NCBI GenBank assembly: GCA_963529665.1
Contig: CAUSAG010000002.1
Coordinates: 1-64,000, forward strand
DNA: 64,000 nt
Origin: Kingella_B sp963529665
GTDB taxonomy: Bacteria; Pseudomonadota; Gammaproteobacteria; Burkholderiales; Neisseriaceae
Direction of reading: 5' to 3'
The notes below the pieces were generated by a model. The model was not told the origin of the DNA. It searched no databases and saw only the letters and a list, made by a program, of their open reading frames with translations. The translations under genes were made by a program, and so were the position numbers. The stretch's first letter is position 1. Each line of letters begins with the position of its first letter. Positions 18,058-26,611 of the stretch are shown here, piece by piece.

Positions 18058-19575
18058 TTATTTGGCTTTGTTGTACGCATCTTGCGCTTGGTCAAAGCGT
18101 GCCAACACGGCTTCTTCGGGCGCTTTGTCGTTCAGCGAAACCAGCCATGCGGCAAGCCACGCGGCGATAAAGCCCGGCACGATTTCATACATCGTCGGCA
18201 AGTCTGCTTTTGCCAACAGCGGATTCACAATTTCCGCCCACAGCACCACTACCACCGCGCCTGTAATCATGCTTGCCAGTGCGCTTTTTTCGGTTAAACG
18301 CCGCCAAGTGAGCGACAAGATTACCAAAGGCCCAAACGCCGCGCCAAAGCCCGCCCACGCATAGGAAACCAAGCCCAGCACGCGGTTTTCAGGATTGGCG
18401 GCGATGATGATGGAAATGCCCGCCACCGCCAGCACCATACCGCGCCCGATCCACACCAATTCCTGCTGCGTGGCATTGGGGCGGAAAAAGCCTTTGTAGA
18501 AATCTTCGGTAATCGCGCTGGAACACAGCAAAAGCTGCGCCGACAGCGTGGACATCACCGCCGCCAAAATCGCCGACAAAATCACGCCCGCAATCCAAGG
18601 GTTGAACAGCAAGGTGGTCAGTGCGATGAACACACGCTCGGGGTTGCCCTGCATGCTGCTCACTTTATCGGGATGCGCGCCAAAATAGGCGATGCCAAAA
18701 TAGCCCACCATCACCGCGCCCAGCAGGCACACAATCATCCACGTCATGCCGATGCGGCGGGCGTTGGTCAGCGATTTCACGTTTTCCGCCGCCATAAAGC
18801 GCGCCAGAATGTGCGGCTGCCCGAAGTAGCCCAAGCCCCAAGCGGCGGTGGAAACGATGCCCAGCACGGTTGTGCCTGTGAACAAGCTGCTGTATTGCGT
18901 GCCGCTGCTGGCGGTGGCAGCCTGAATCGCAGCGGTTACTTGGTCTGCGCCGCCCACGGCTAAATACACCATCACGGGGGTGAGAATCAGTGCGAAAATC
19001 ATCAGCGTGGCTTGCACCGTGTCCGTCCAGCTCACGGCGAGAAAGCCGCCGATAAAGGTGTAGGCAATGGTTGCGCCCGCGCCCAGCCACATCGCTTGCA
19101 TATAAGTCATGTCGGGAAACAGGCTTTGAAACAAACGCGCCCCCGCCACCACGCCTGAAGCGCAGTAAATGGTGAAGAAAAACAAGATGATGAACGCCGA
19201 GCTTAATTTAATCGCCACGCTTTTGCCGCCGAAGCGGTGGTAAAAATAATCGGGCAGCGTGAGCGCGTTGTTGTTGTATTCGGTGAACACGCGCAGTCGC
19301 CCAGACACCCAAAGCCAGTTGAAATATGCGCCAACGGTTAAGCCGATGGCAATCCATGCTTGGGAAAAGCCCGAAAGATAAATCGCGCCTGGCAAGCCCA
19401 TCAGCAGCCAGCCCGACATATCGCTCGCGCCTGCCGACATGGCGGTTACAAACGCGCCCAAGCTGCGCCCGCCGAGAATGTAGTCGTCAAAATTTTTGGT
19501 AGAAAAATAAGCAACCAAACCGATGCCCAGAACGGCAACCAGATATAAGCCAAATGTGATGTACATGGGGTTCAT
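18058..19575 (-). CDS. putP: Sodium/proline symporter
   Basis: A 505-aa solute:sodium symporter with about 13 transmembrane helices. The signature GASDMSGWLLMGLPGA (about residue 50) is that of PutP, and GSLKT-like DUS peptides are absent. It imports proline with Na+ for PutA. It lies upstream of putA on the same strand with one hydrolase gene between; a good promoter candidate precedes it. Confidence 0.96.
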   Translation of the reverse strand: MNPMYITFGLYLVAVLGIGLVAYFSTKNFDDYILGGRSLGAFVTAMSAGASDMSGWLLMGLPGAIYLSGFSQAWIAIGLTVGAYFNWLWVSGRLRVFTEYNNNALTLPDYFYHRFGGKSVAIKLSSAFIILFFFTIYCASGVVAGARLFQSLFPDMTYMQAMWLGAGATIAYTFIGGFLAVSWTDTVQATLMIFALILTPVMVYLAVGGADQVTAAIQAATASSGTQYSSLFTGTTVLGIVSTAAWGLGYFGQPHILARFMAAENVKSLTNARRIGMTWMIVCLLGAVMVGYFGIAYFGAHPDKVSSMQGNPERVFIALTTLLFNPWIAGVILSAILAAVMSTLSAQLLLCSSAITEDFYKGFFRPNATQQELVWIGRGMVLAVAGISIIIAANPENRVLGLVSYAWAGFGAAFGPLVILSLTWRRLTEKSALASMITGAVVVVLWAEIVNPLLAKADLPTMYEIVPGFIAAWLAAWLVSLNDKAPEEAVLARFDQAQDAYNKAK

Positions 19576-19658
19576 AAGCGTGCCCTCTATTTGTTATGTG
19601 TTTGAAAAAAAGAGAAAGAATGCCGCAGATAGTTATTCAACGTTACGCGGCTGGGAAA

Positions 19659-19687
19659 ATATTAACAAAAAATTTACAAAGTAACAA
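19659..19687 (-). promoter_or_regulatory. Candidate sigma-70 promoter of putP
   Basis: On the minus strand TTGTTA (19687-19682) and TAATAT (19664-19659) are exactly 17 bases apart, giving a leader of about 75 bases before the putP ATG. The rest of the 300-base gap (19576-19875) shows only a DUS pair near 19830-19870, which may terminate the operon upstream. Confidence 0.5.
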
Positions 19688-19875
19688 GTTCTGTTAAGAG
19701 GGAAATGCGATGGCTCGTATGGCGGCGTGGCGCAGCGAAAAAATAAGGCGGGCTTTATGCCACGCGGTTGCCGTTTGATATGGGATAACCGTGTGCAGAA
19801 GCCTGCTCTGTTGGCGTGGTGTAATTGGTTTTCAGGCTGCCTTCACGAATCCTGTAAAGGCAGCCTGAAAACCAT

Positions 19876-21447
19876 CTACACATTATAGCCATGCAAAAAC
19901 TGCGTTTTCCCGCCATTCCATTTCACCAAATGGTCGCCCTTGCCCACCAAATCTTCCGCGCCGCTTTCGCCCAAAATAATGTTAGACGATGATGATTTGG
20001 GCACGCGCAAAGCGATGCGCACATTCAAATTATCGCGCAACTGCCCGCTTAATGTTTCCGCATCGGGGCGTTGCGTTGCCAACAGCAAATGAATGCCTGC
20101 CGAGCGCGCCTTGATAGCAAGGCGGATTAAGTGCTCTTCCGCATCCTTGCTTACTGCCAGCAAATCCACCAATTCATCAATCACCACCACGATTTTTTTG
20201 CGTGATTCGTTTTTGTTTTGGTAACGCCTATCCATCTCGGCAACAAAATATTCCAAGGCTTCATAGGCAGCTTGGGGCTCGCTGATGATTTGCTTGTGCC
20301 ATAAATTCGGATAATGGCTAAACATGGCAAAGTCGTCATATTCTTTGCAATACACAATTGCAATCTCCACTTCATCGGGCGATACCAGCTCAAACAAACT
20401 GCGCAACATGGCACGCATCACCACCGATTTGCCCATGCCTGTTGCCCCCGCTATCACAGCGTGCGGCGCATCGGCGAAATCTTGAAACACCGCCTTGCCT
20501 GCTTCATCCAGCCCCAAGCACACGGGCAGCGCAAACTGTTGCCCTGATGATTTATAGTGCGCTAAGGCAGCCTGAAACTCGGGTTCTTCGTATTTATCCC
20601 AATCATTCTCATCGCGCAAAATTTTGATTTCATAGGCATGGGGTAAGCCCGAATATTGTTCAACCCGAACAATATTGTCTGCTTGTTTAAACCCCATAGC
20701 AGAACAAAATTCTTTATGCAGCTTGTTCCAATCGTTGTATTCGACAAATTGAATAAGGTAGGAATCGTATTTCACGCCGCGCCCCAAAAATTTTTGTTGC
20801 TTCACACCTTTGCCCATGCTTTGCAAGGCAGCAACGATTTTTTCGCCCATTTCAACGTTTTTGGGCGCAGTATTTTCTGTTTTCAGGCTGCCTGAAAGCG
20901 GCGCGGGGTGGTGATGGCTTGAAGCAGGCGTTTGATGCGAACTAGCAAGCTGTGCCAATTCGTTGAACAGAATTGTTTTGGCTTCCACGATATTGCCATC
21001 GTAAGCATTTAGGGCTTTTTGGTAACGCTGTTCCAGCAATATTGCGCCGTTGTGCCAAGCCAGTTGAATGTAATCAATCAAATATTTTTTGCTGAATTTG
21101 TGATATGGGCTTTCGTTAAACACTCGTTGGCTGATATAGGCAAGCCAAAATTTTTCTTCGCCTTTTTCGTCTTTCTGGTTGAAGCATGTGTTAAACGATG
21201 GAATTTCTAGCCCATCTTTTAGGCTGATTTTTGTTTCTTGCCATTCTTTTACACTTTTGGTTTTGGCAAAACAAAAAGCAATGCAAAGCTGCGCCCAAGT
21301 GTAGTTGTGCATGGTGGGCAGCACACCATCATCTTGCAATCGCCGCAAAATGCGTGCCGCTTCGCCGCTGGATTTGATGCGAACGTTCTCGGTCAGCGTA
21401 TGCCAAAACTGGCTGTCGCACACTTTGCCATTTTCTAGTGCATACAT
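19876..21447 (-). CDS. DndE-like domain fused to FtsK/SpoIIIE-type motor
   Basis: A 523-aa protein with two parts. Residues about 15-145 resemble DndE: a helical domain with LCIAFCFA near 54 and an end FSKKYLIDYIQLAWHNGAIL, comparable to the DndE histidine/glycine-rich C-terminal helix. After a Ser/His/Pro-rich linker (about 165-200) comes an FtsK/SpoIIIE module with HAVIAGATGMGKSV as Walker A (Lys 340), VVVIDELVDLL as Walker B and LLATQRPD. DndE binds nicked DNA in phosphorothioation complexes; FtsK-type motors pump DNA. A DUS sits exactly in the linker. Start 9 bases after the dndD-like stop, last gene of the operon. The motor call is firm, the DndE assignment is by resemblance only. Confidence 0.75.
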   Translation of the reverse strand: MYALENGKVCDSQFWHTLTENVRIKSSGEAARILRRLQDDGVLPTMHNYTWAQLCIAFCFAKTKSVKEWQETKISLKDGLEIPSFNTCFNQKDEKGEEKFWLAYISQRVFNESPYHKFSKKYLIDYIQLAWHNGAILLEQRYQKALNAYDGNIVEAKTILFNELAQLASSHQTPASSHHHPAPLSGSLKTENTAPKNVEMGEKIVAALQSMGKGVKQQKFLGRGVKYDSYLIQFVEYNDWNKLHKEFCSAMGFKQADNIVRVEQYSGLPHAYEIKILRDENDWDKYEEPEFQAALAHYKSSGQQFALPVCLGLDEAGKAVFQDFADAPHAVIAGATGMGKSVVMRAMLRSLFELVSPDEVEIAIVYCKEYDDFAMFSHYPNLWHKQIISEPQAAYEALEYFVAEMDRRYQNKNESRKKIVVVIDELVDLLAVSKDAEEHLIRLAIKARSAGIHLLLATQRPDAETLSGQLRDNLNVRIALRVPKSSSSNIILGESGAEDLVGKGDHLVKWNGGKTQFLHGYNV

Positions 21448-21456
21448 AGTGTTCTC

Positions 21457-23511
21457 TTATTCTTCAAAATAGGTGTTGGGTTTGATGTTGGCGAGTTTGC
21501 CGCCGCCTTTTAGGCTTTGTGATTGAATCAGATAGCTTTTGCCCACGTGTCCTTGTTCGCGCAGATTGCGGTAGGCAGGCGCGCCCAATTCCGCGCTTTG
21601 CACCAAAATAATGACTTGGCGGTTGAGGTTCATCCAGTAGTCCACAAGGTTATTGCAATGGCGCGTGTCTAGCGAGGTGAGCGGCGTATCCACCACAAAG
21701 GGAACTTGGTAATCGGTGATTTCTGCCAAGGCAGCAATCAGCGTGAGCACCAAAATTTTCTTTTCACCGTGCGAGAGCGGTTGGAAATCTATCGGCGTGC
21801 CGTTTTGGCTAAACAGCGAAAGTGTGCCGTCTTCGCCAATGGAGATTTGGTTGATTTGTTTGTCGTGAGCGATTTTCTTGTGCAGGCGGCTGGCAGTTCG
21901 GCGAAAGGCATCTAGCTTGCTGCGGCGAAGCTGTTGGGCTAAATCGTCAATCATGCTGCACACGGCGGCGGCTCGGTCGGCTTTTTGCTGCTTGGGCAGA
22001 CTTTCCATCAATTCTTGAGTTTGGCTTTCCCATTGGTTTTTCAAGCGATTGGTTTCGCTTTGGCTGCGGTCTAGATTGGTTTCTGCGCCGCCGAGTTTTT
22101 GGTTGATTTCATTTAAATGAGCTTGCGCTTGTTTCAGCGATTCCAGCAGGCGGTCGGTGTTGGCGGCGCTGTCTTTTTGTTGTTCATATTGTTGTTTTAC
22201 TTCATGCAAGCGTTGTTCTTGCTGGTTTTTTTGGTTGTTTAACTGGTCTAAGCCGTTATCGGGTGAGCTGATGCGGGCGATGTTGTTTAAGGCAGCTTGA
22301 AAACCGTTTTCGTCTAGATAATTGTGTTGCATCACTGCGCTGGCGTTGCTGGGCAGCTTATTAAATAGCGAATCCCATGATTCGCATAGCGCGAGTTTGA
22401 GCTGCTTGCTCGCCAGTATTTTGGGCGGCAGCACTTCTTGCGTATGCGGATTTTGCGCGAAGGTGTGCCAAAATTCTTCCATGCGCGAGGCAGTGCTGTC
22501 TTTGCGTTGCTCGTGTTGCCAGCGGTGGTAATCGCCTGTTAATTGGGTTTTCAGGCTGCTTATATCGCGTTCGGGCAGCAGGGCAAGCGGCAAAGCGAGA
22601 ATGGCAGCCTGAATTTTTTGTTCTAAATCTTTAATGTTTTGTTCGTATTCGCCCCTGCGTGCAATCAGTTCGCTGGAATGTTGCGTGCTGCCTGCGCCGC
22701 GCAGTTGCGTTTGTATATCGTCTAGCTGGGTTTCGGCTTCTTCTTTTTGCGCTTCCAATTGAGCAAGTTCTTCGGTGTAGCGGTTGGTTTCGGCGCGGGC
22801 ATCGTTTAGCTTGCGCTCAGCTTCTGCAAGCTGCTCTTGTTGTTTGCTGGTGGCGCGGCTGCTGTATAGCTTGGTTTTGTAGGCATCCACTTCGGTTTTT
22901 AAAAAGTTCAGCAAATCAATGCCCAATAAACCATTGAGCGCGTTGCTCATCCATGCGCCTGCGCCCAATTCTTTGGCACGATTTACCAACTGCTCGCCAT
23001 CAAAAAAGAAAAAGGGCGAGTATTCTGATGGCACGCCATAGTCTTCCAAATAATCTTGGATTTCATCATCGGCAATGGGTTTCAGGCTGTCTTGTTGGAT
23101 GAGAGACAAATGCAATTCGTTATTGGTGTCTAAGTAGCGGGGTTGGTAGTCAAACCACCATTTGCGCACAATGCGAATGCCGCGTTCGCTAAAAATATGG
23201 CTGCTCATCAAATCCATTTCCAACACCATTTCGTAGGCGCGAGCGGGCTGTTTGGCGGCTTCTTGATGCAAAGCGTGTCGGATAAAATCATGCGGTTTGA
23301 ATTTGCTACTATCCAAGCCCGCGCGTTGAAAATATTGAATGGCATCGTTGCCATATAGGCAAAGATAAATGGCTTCCAGCAGTGTGGTTTTGCCATGCCC
23401 ATTTTCTGCGCCAATAAGCACCAAATTGCGCCCTTGCTCGGGCGCGGGAAATTCAAATTCGGCTTCGGCGTAGGATTTGAAATTTTTTAGTTTGATTCGC
23501 TTAATCCACAT
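21457..23511 (-). CDS. dndD: DndD-like SMC/Rad50-type ATPase
   Basis: A 684-aa ATPase of the DNA phosphorothioation family. Walker A GAENGHGKTT is at 34-43, the FFFFDGEQL motif at about 170 is typical of DndD, a long coiled coil fills about 225-540, and LSHGEKKILVLTLIAAL (signature) with FVVDTPLTSLD (Walker B) closes the head. DndD is thought to remodel or nick DNA for sulfur insertion. The start at 23511 lies one base after the stop of the preceding small gene, giving tight coupling. An upstream ATG reading adds ten unlikely residues. Confidence 0.85.
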   Translation of the reverse strand: MWIKRIKLKNFKSYAEAEFEFPAPEQGRNLVLIGAENGHGKTTLLEAIYLCLYGNDAIQYFQRAGLDSSKFKPHDFIRHALHQEAAKQPARAYEMVLEMDLMSSHIFSERGIRIVRKWWFDYQPRYLDTNNELHLSLIQQDSLKPIADDEIQDYLEDYGVPSEYSPFFFFDGEQLVNRAKELGAGAWMSNALNGLLGIDLLNFLKTEVDAYKTKLYSSRATSKQQEQLAEAERKLNDARAETNRYTEELAQLEAQKEEAETQLDDIQTQLRGAGSTQHSSELIARRGEYEQNIKDLEQKIQAAILALPLALLPERDISSLKTQLTGDYHRWQHEQRKDSTASRMEEFWHTFAQNPHTQEVLPPKILASKQLKLALCESWDSLFNKLPSNASAVMQHNYLDENGFQAALNNIARISSPDNGLDQLNNQKNQQEQRLHEVKQQYEQQKDSAANTDRLLESLKQAQAHLNEINQKLGGAETNLDRSQSETNRLKNQWESQTQELMESLPKQQKADRAAAVCSMIDDLAQQLRRSKLDAFRRTASRLHKKIAHDKQINQISIGEDGTLSLFSQNGTPIDFQPLSHGEKKILVLTLIAALAEITDYQVPFVVDTPLTSLDTRHCNNLVDYWMNLNRQVIILVQSAELGAPAYRNLREQGHVGKSYLIQSQSLKGGGKLANIKPNTYFEE

Positions 23512-23512
23512 T

Positions 23513-23743
23513 TCATTGTTTCCACAGATTTTCTTCGTCAAATATATTGTCTAGCTGTTTATTCATGCCGCCGTCGCCGCGTTTATCGCCCTTGCGCCGC
23601 ACTTGGCGCATCCATGCCAATAATTCGGCAATGGTTTCTAGCTTGATTTGATGCGCTTGGCAGGTTGTTTTGAGTAGTTCATGCGCATCGGGGTCGCGCC
23701 AAAGCAGTAAGTCGCTTACGCGCTCTTCAGTTTCAGGATTCAT
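23513..23743 (-). CDS. Small protein of the Dnd-like operon, unknown function
   Basis: A 76-aa charged protein, helical by composition, with no signal peptide or membrane segment. Its ATG overlaps the TGA of the dndC-like gene (ATGA), and its stop is one base from the dndD-like start, so all three are translationally coupled. The position suggests an accessory subunit bridging the sulfurtransferase and the ATPase. It does not look like a standard DndE. I do not recognise a family. Confidence 0.65.
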   Translation of the reverse strand: MNPETEERVSDLLLWRDPDAHELLKTTCQAHQIKLETIAELLAWMRQVRRKGDKRGDGGMNKQLDNIFDEENLWKQ

Positions 23744-24852
23744 GGTTTACTTCCTTGTTTTAAAATATCTTCTGTCCAACATTGTTTAATTAAATCAACT
23801 TCTTGCTTGCTAATCAGTTCGCCTTGGTAGGCAGCCTGAACGGCGAGTAATTTTTCTAAAATCATTTGGCGCGCTTCTATTGTGAACGGACCTTTGATGT
23901 GCTTGCCGCCTTTAAACGTGAGCTTGCCGTTGCGCCGTTCTGCTTGGCGGTATTCGTCTTTATCGCGAATTTTGACCAGCCAATCGCGAAACTCAATCAG
24001 CGGTTGAAACTCGGTTTTCCCTACGTCCACAAACCCCTGCAAACTTTTGTCTTTGTTTACCACGGTGCACGTCCAGCAGCCGAAGCGGCTGGAGTTGGTG
24101 CCGCAGCCGGGAGCTTCTTCCTGCGATAAAACGATGGGGCATTCGCCGCCTGCGGCTTCGCGGTAGAGCTTGATGAGCGCATCGTGCGTGCCGCCCCAAG
24201 GCGGATTGTTGGCGGCGAGAAATTCCCAAACATCATCGGTGGTTAAATCCACAATTGGGCGGTAAACCAAGGCGTTTTTCAGGCTGCCGTGTGGCGTGAG
24301 ATTGGAGTTTGCCAAATTGTGATGGCTTTCTATGCTGGCTTTGCGTGTGGATGATTCATCTTTTCGCACGCCTAATACGATGATGGCTTTACTGTTTTCG
24401 CTCACTTTTTGCAAGATATAGCTGCTCGTTGGTTGAATTTTTAGGCGGTCTGTGCACCAGCGCATGGAGCGGTTAGGCGAGGGGTAGCCTTTACCAATTA
24501 GCAATGTCCAAAATGTTTCTTGCAGCTTGGGTGTGGTGATTTCGCCGCTTACAGGCAGCCTGAAAATTTGCGCGGCAGATAGGATTTTGTCCAATGTGTC
24601 GCGCATATGTTTAACAACAAGCGGGCTTTCTACTAGCGTGTCATTAGAAACAAAATCTATTTTTCTTTGCCGCAGACTCGGCGGTAGTGAAAGCAACATT
24701 TCAAATACCAAATGGGCGACTAGGGTGCTGTCCTTGCCGCCCGAAAAGGTAACAATCCACGGATAATTTTGTGCGGAGCTTAGGTATTCTTCGGCGATGT
24801 TTTCACGTATTAAATCAAATGGGTTGGGGATGTGTATGGGGATGGTTTTCAT
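23740..24852 (-). CDS. dndC: DndC-like DNA phosphorothioation sulfurtransferase
   Basis: A 370-aa PAPS-reductase-fold protein. The PP-loop SGGKDST is at 37-43, and a cysteine set for an Fe-S cluster is visible at 133, 250, 259 and 262 (the last three as C-x8-C-x2-C in PGCGTNSSRFGCWTCTVV). DndC uses ATP to activate DNA for sulfur incorporation, with a cysteine desulfurase as sulfur donor. It is somewhat shorter than commonly described DndC proteins. Start chosen at 24852, giving MKTIPIHIPNP; the frame is open 13 codons further, into the operator. First gene of the operon. Confidence 0.85.
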   Translation of the reverse strand: MKTIPIHIPNPFDLIRENIAEEYLSSAQNYPWIVTFSGGKDSTLVAHLVFEMLLSLPPSLRQRKIDFVSNDTLVESPLVVKHMRDTLDKILSAAQIFRLPVSGEITTPKLQETFWTLLIGKGYPSPNRSMRWCTDRLKIQPTSSYILQKVSENSKAIIVLGVRKDESSTRKASIESHHNLANSNLTPHGSLKNALVYRPIVDLTTDDVWEFLAANNPPWGGTHDALIKLYREAAGGECPIVLSQEEAPGCGTNSSRFGCWTCTVVNKDKSLQGFVDVGKTEFQPLIEFRDWLVKIRDKDEYRQAERRNGKLTFKGGKHIKGPFTIEARQMILEKLLAVQAAYQGELISKQEVDLIKQCWTEDILKQGSKP

Positions 24853-24871
24853 AGTTGATATTTTTCTTATT

Positions 24872-24890
24872 TGCACCTGAAATCGGTGCA
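24872..24890. promoter_or_regulatory. Operator-like inverted repeat 1
   Basis: TGCACC-7-GGTGCA, a perfect inverted repeat 20 bases upstream of the dndC-like start. A second, near-identical copy is 27 bases away centre to centre. Confidence 0.6.
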
Positions 24891-24898
24891 TCTGCGAT

Positions 24899-24917
24899 TG
24901 TACCTAAAATAGGTGCA
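24899..24917. promoter_or_regulatory. Operator-like inverted repeat 2
   Basis: TGTACC-7-GGTGCA, one mismatch from perfect symmetry, ends directly before the ATG (24919) of the truncated regulator on the plus strand. Together with repeat 1 it would let one repressor cover both divergent promoters. Confidence 0.6.
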
Positions 24918-24918
24918 T

Positions 24919-25029
24919 ATGAGAAATCCTCGCCTATCTATCCATTCAGCTGAACATACAAAATTGCGACAGCTCTTAGTCCGTAGAAGATTGGATTTAG
25001 ACCATAAGAAACCAAACCATTTTTACTAA
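24919..25029 (+). pseudogene. Truncated regulator fragment, divergent to the Dnd-like operon
   Basis: A 36-codon frame starting MRNPRLSIHSAEHTKLRQLL. This resembles the leader and first helix of XRE-type repressors, but the frame ends before a helix-turn-helix can form and runs into a DUS at 25041. The position, abutting two operator-like repeats, is that of an autoregulated repressor gene that has lost its 3' part. Identity as XRE is inference. Confidence 0.45.
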
Positions 25030-25133
25030 GCAAATCCATTTTCAGGCTGCCTCAAAGATTCCAGCAAAAGCAGCCTGAACCCACCCCATCTGCTAAAATC
25101 CCCCCATCCCAACCCACACCCCCCAAAACCAAA

Positions 25134-26447
25134 ATGCACGAAATCAAATGCCCGCACTGCCACACCGCCTTCACCATCAACGAAGCGAGCTACGCCGACA
25201 TTCTCAACCAAGTCCGCACCCAAGAATTCCAAGCCGAAGTGCATGAGCGGCTCGCCCAAGCCCAAGCGCAGGCAAAAAGCGAAATGGCGGCGCAAGAAGC
25301 CAAAGCCCAGCAGCAATACAGCCAGAATCTCGCGCAAAAAGACGCGCAAATCGCCGCACTCCAACACCAAATCGCCGACCACGAAAAAGACAGCCAGCTT
25401 GCCATCGCCAACGCATCAGGCAGCCTGAAAACCGAGTTAGCCGAAAAAGAGCGCCAACTTGCCGAGCTGCAAACGCAAAACCAAGCGCTCGCCCAACGCA
25501 TGACGTTGGAGCGCGAACTGGCCATCCGCGAAGCCCTGTCCGCCAAAGAGCGCGAACTCTCTGCGCTTGCCGCCCAACTGCAACTGCGCGACAGCGAAAA
25601 CCAACTCGCCCAAAATGCCCTGCGCGAGCGCTACGAAATCCAGCTCAAACACAAAGACGAAGAAGTCGCCTTCTACAAAGACTTCAAAGCCCGCCAGTCC
25701 ACCAAAATGGTGGGCGAGAGCCTAGAAGCCCATTGCGAAACCGAATTCAACCGCATCCGCGCCATGGCATTCCCGCAAGCCCAGTTTGGCAAAGACAACG
25801 ACAGCACATCAGGCAGCAAAGGCGACTACATCTACCGCGAACACGACAGCGCAGGCAACGAAATCGTCTCCATCATGTTTGAAATGAAAAACGAAAACGA
25901 CGCCACCGCCAGCAAAAAGAAAAACGAGCATTTTTTCAAAGAATTAGACAAAGATCGCCGCGAAAAAAACTGCGAATACGCCGTACTCGTCTCGCTGTTG
26001 GAAAACGACAGCGAGCTGTATAACGGCGGCATTGTGGACGTCTCCCACGCCTATGCCAAAATGTACGTCGTGCGTCCCCAATTTTTCATCCCCATCATCT
26101 CCCTGCTGCGCAACGCAGGAATCAACGCCTTGAAATACAAGCAGGAAATCGCCGCCATGCGCGAGCAACACATAGACATCACCAATTTTGAAAACGAGCT
26201 GGACGACTTCCGCGAAAAGTTCGGGCGCAACTACCGCCTGGCCAGCGAGAAGTTTCAGGCTGCCATCAAACACATCGACGACACCATTCGCCATCTGGAA
26301 AAAACCAAAGCCGACCTCTTGGGCGCGGAAAACAACCTGCGCCTTGCCAACAACAAAGCCGAAGAGCTAACCGTCAAAAAACTCACGCGCAAAAATCCGA
26401 CCATGAAAGCCAAGTTTGACGCGCTGAAAAACAGCGATTTGGAATAA
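25134..26447 (+). CDS. DUF2130 domain-containing protein
   Basis: A 437-aa protein. It starts with MHEIKCPHCHTAF, has a long coiled coil (about 30-185, Gln/Ala/Glu-rich), then a globular DUF2130 domain (about 190-350) with GSKGDYIYRE and MFEMKNENDAT, the latter resembling a nuclease-like E-x-K core, and a second helical stretch to the end. Function unknown. It lies next to the Dnd-like operon but on the other strand, with its own upstream DUS. A DUS inside the coiled coil reads GSLKT. Confidence 0.8.
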   Translation: MHEIKCPHCHTAFTINEASYADILNQVRTQEFQAEVHERLAQAQAQAKSEMAAQEAKAQQQYSQNLAQKDAQIAALQHQIADHEKDSQLAIANASGSLKTELAEKERQLAELQTQNQALAQRMTLERELAIREALSAKERELSALAAQLQLRDSENQLAQNALRERYEIQLKHKDEEVAFYKDFKARQSTKMVGESLEAHCETEFNRIRAMAFPQAQFGKDNDSTSGSKGDYIYREHDSAGNEIVSIMFEMKNENDATASKKKNEHFFKELDKDRREKNCEYAVLVSLLENDSELYNGGIVDVSHAYAKMYVVRPQFFIPIISLLRNAGINALKYKQEIAAMREQHIDITNFENELDDFREKFGRNYRLASEKFQAAIKHIDDTIRHLEKTKADLLGAENNLRLANNKAEELTVKKLTRKNPTMKAKFDALKNSDLE

Positions 26448-26453
26448 CGCCAA

Positions 26454-26496
26454 AGGCAGCCTGAAAACCTGTTTTTCCGTTTTCAGGCTGCCTAAA
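26454..26496. terminator. Inverted DUS pair after the DUF2130 gene
   Basis: GGCAGCCTGAAAAC and GTTTTCAGGCTGCC face each other over a short T-rich loop, a few bases behind the stop. Confidence 0.6.
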
Positions 26497-26514
26497 CAGC
26501 GCAAAACCCAAAGG

Positions 26515-26592
26515 CAGCCTGAAAACGCTTTTTTAAATGTTTAAATGCCGTTTTAGCTTCGCCGAAACGCGCTACGCTCGTTTTCAGGCTGC
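26515..26592. repeat. DUS-flanked mini-repeat, copy 1
   Basis: A DUS, then CGCTTTTTTAAATG, a core with TTTTAGCTTCGCCGAAACGC and GCTACGCTCG, then an inverted DUS. A close copy lies at 27206-27278 and the pair brackets the gene broken by an amber codon. Related sequences occur at 29334-29402, 58385-58462 and 62574-62642. Confidence 0.65.
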
Positions 26593-26611
26593 CTAAATCC
26601 CAGATAAAACC

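Noticed and set aside
19876..21447. Chromosome-segregation FtsK
   Set aside because: No N-terminal membrane segments and no C-terminal gamma domain; its operon partners are phosphorothioation-like proteins.
25134..26447. DUF2130 gene as part of the Dnd-like system
   Set aside because: Opposite strand, own DUS-bounded unit, and a family found widely without Dnd genes. It could still be a neighbour of interest.
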